A DNA stretch of 5,619 bases from Fimbriimonadales bacterium. GTDB lineage: Bacteria; Armatimonadota; Fimbriimonadia; Fimbriimonadales; GBS-DC. Location: contig JAOAFW010000128.1 in NCBI GenBank assembly GCA_026416065.1, positions 1 to 5,619 on the forward strand, given 5' to 3'. Of this stretch, positions 5,601 through 5,619 are shown piece by piece (the stretch's first letter is position 1; every line of letters begins with the position of its first letter). The notes beneath the pieces are model-generated. The model searched no databases. It saw only the letters and a list, made by a program, of their open reading frames with translations, and had not been told where the DNA came from. Both the position numbers and the translations under genes were made by a program.

Positions 5601-5619
5601 CTGTCTCTTATACACATCT
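5601..5619 (-). other. Tn5/Nextera mosaic-end adapter (technical)
   Basis: CTGTCTCTTATACACATCT is the exact reverse complement of the mosaic end at 1-19. It is adapter sequence and marks the end of genomic DNA at 5600. Read backwards it makes a false minus-strand peptide start (MYKRQ, a known adapter translation), and read forwards it adds the foreign tail CLLYTS to NAD kinase. Confidence 0.97.

Noticed and set aside
5202..5615. Minus-strand open frame beginning MYKRQ at the right end
   Set aside because: Its start lies in the adapter and the rest is antisense to the NAD kinase motifs.
1..5619. Terminal 19-bp inverted repeats suggesting a composite transposon
   Set aside because: They match the engineered Tn5 mosaic end exactly, no transposase is present, and they sit at the very ends of the contig, cutting two genes. 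They are library adapters.

Overview
The window is one short contig (about 5.6 kb, visibly GC-rich) from an unidentified bacterium. Both ends carry the 19-bp Tn5/Nextera mosaic end (1-19, and inverted at 5601-5619). The genomic part is therefore 20-5600, and the first and last genes are cut by library construction, not by biology. Gene content (Tat/membrane-type metallophosphoesterase, exported YceI, TPR protein, NAD kinase, GH2-like enzyme) fits a free-living bacterium. The GH2-like tail and general style would suit an Armatimonadota-type lineage, but that is only an impression and the sequence contains no taxonomic marker.

Layout: (1) 20-647 (+), the 3' end of a large gene, probably the C-terminal beta-sandwich of a glycoside hydrolase family 2-like enzyme. 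(2) 651-1487 (-), a calcineurin-like metallophosphoesterase with an N-terminal membrane/Tat-type signal, convergent with gene 1 (3 bp between stops). (3) 1488-1595, a divergent promoter region with several small inverted repeats. (4) 1596-3362 (+), a tightly packed three-gene operon: an ArsR-type repressor, an exported YceI lipocalin-like protein (8-nt overlap, strong Shine-Dalgarno), and an unrecognised protein with about ten membrane spans. (5) 3447-4868 (+), an exported protein made almost entirely of twelve or thirteen 34-residue TPR units. (6) 4870-5600 (+), an NAD kinase missing its C-terminus at the contig edge, 1 nt after the TPR stop.

The most notable observation is in yceI. The frame stops at a TAG (2470-2472) exactly where YceI proteins normally have a Glu. 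The same frame then continues for 12 codons that spell the expected last YceI strand (VRATFAVEGIRQ), ending in a TGA that forms a 4-nt GTGA overlap with the next gene. This looks like a single-base nonsense change (GAG to TAG), a sequencing error, or a readthrough codon. I see no mobile element, CRISPR array, rRNA, tRNA or wholly new system.
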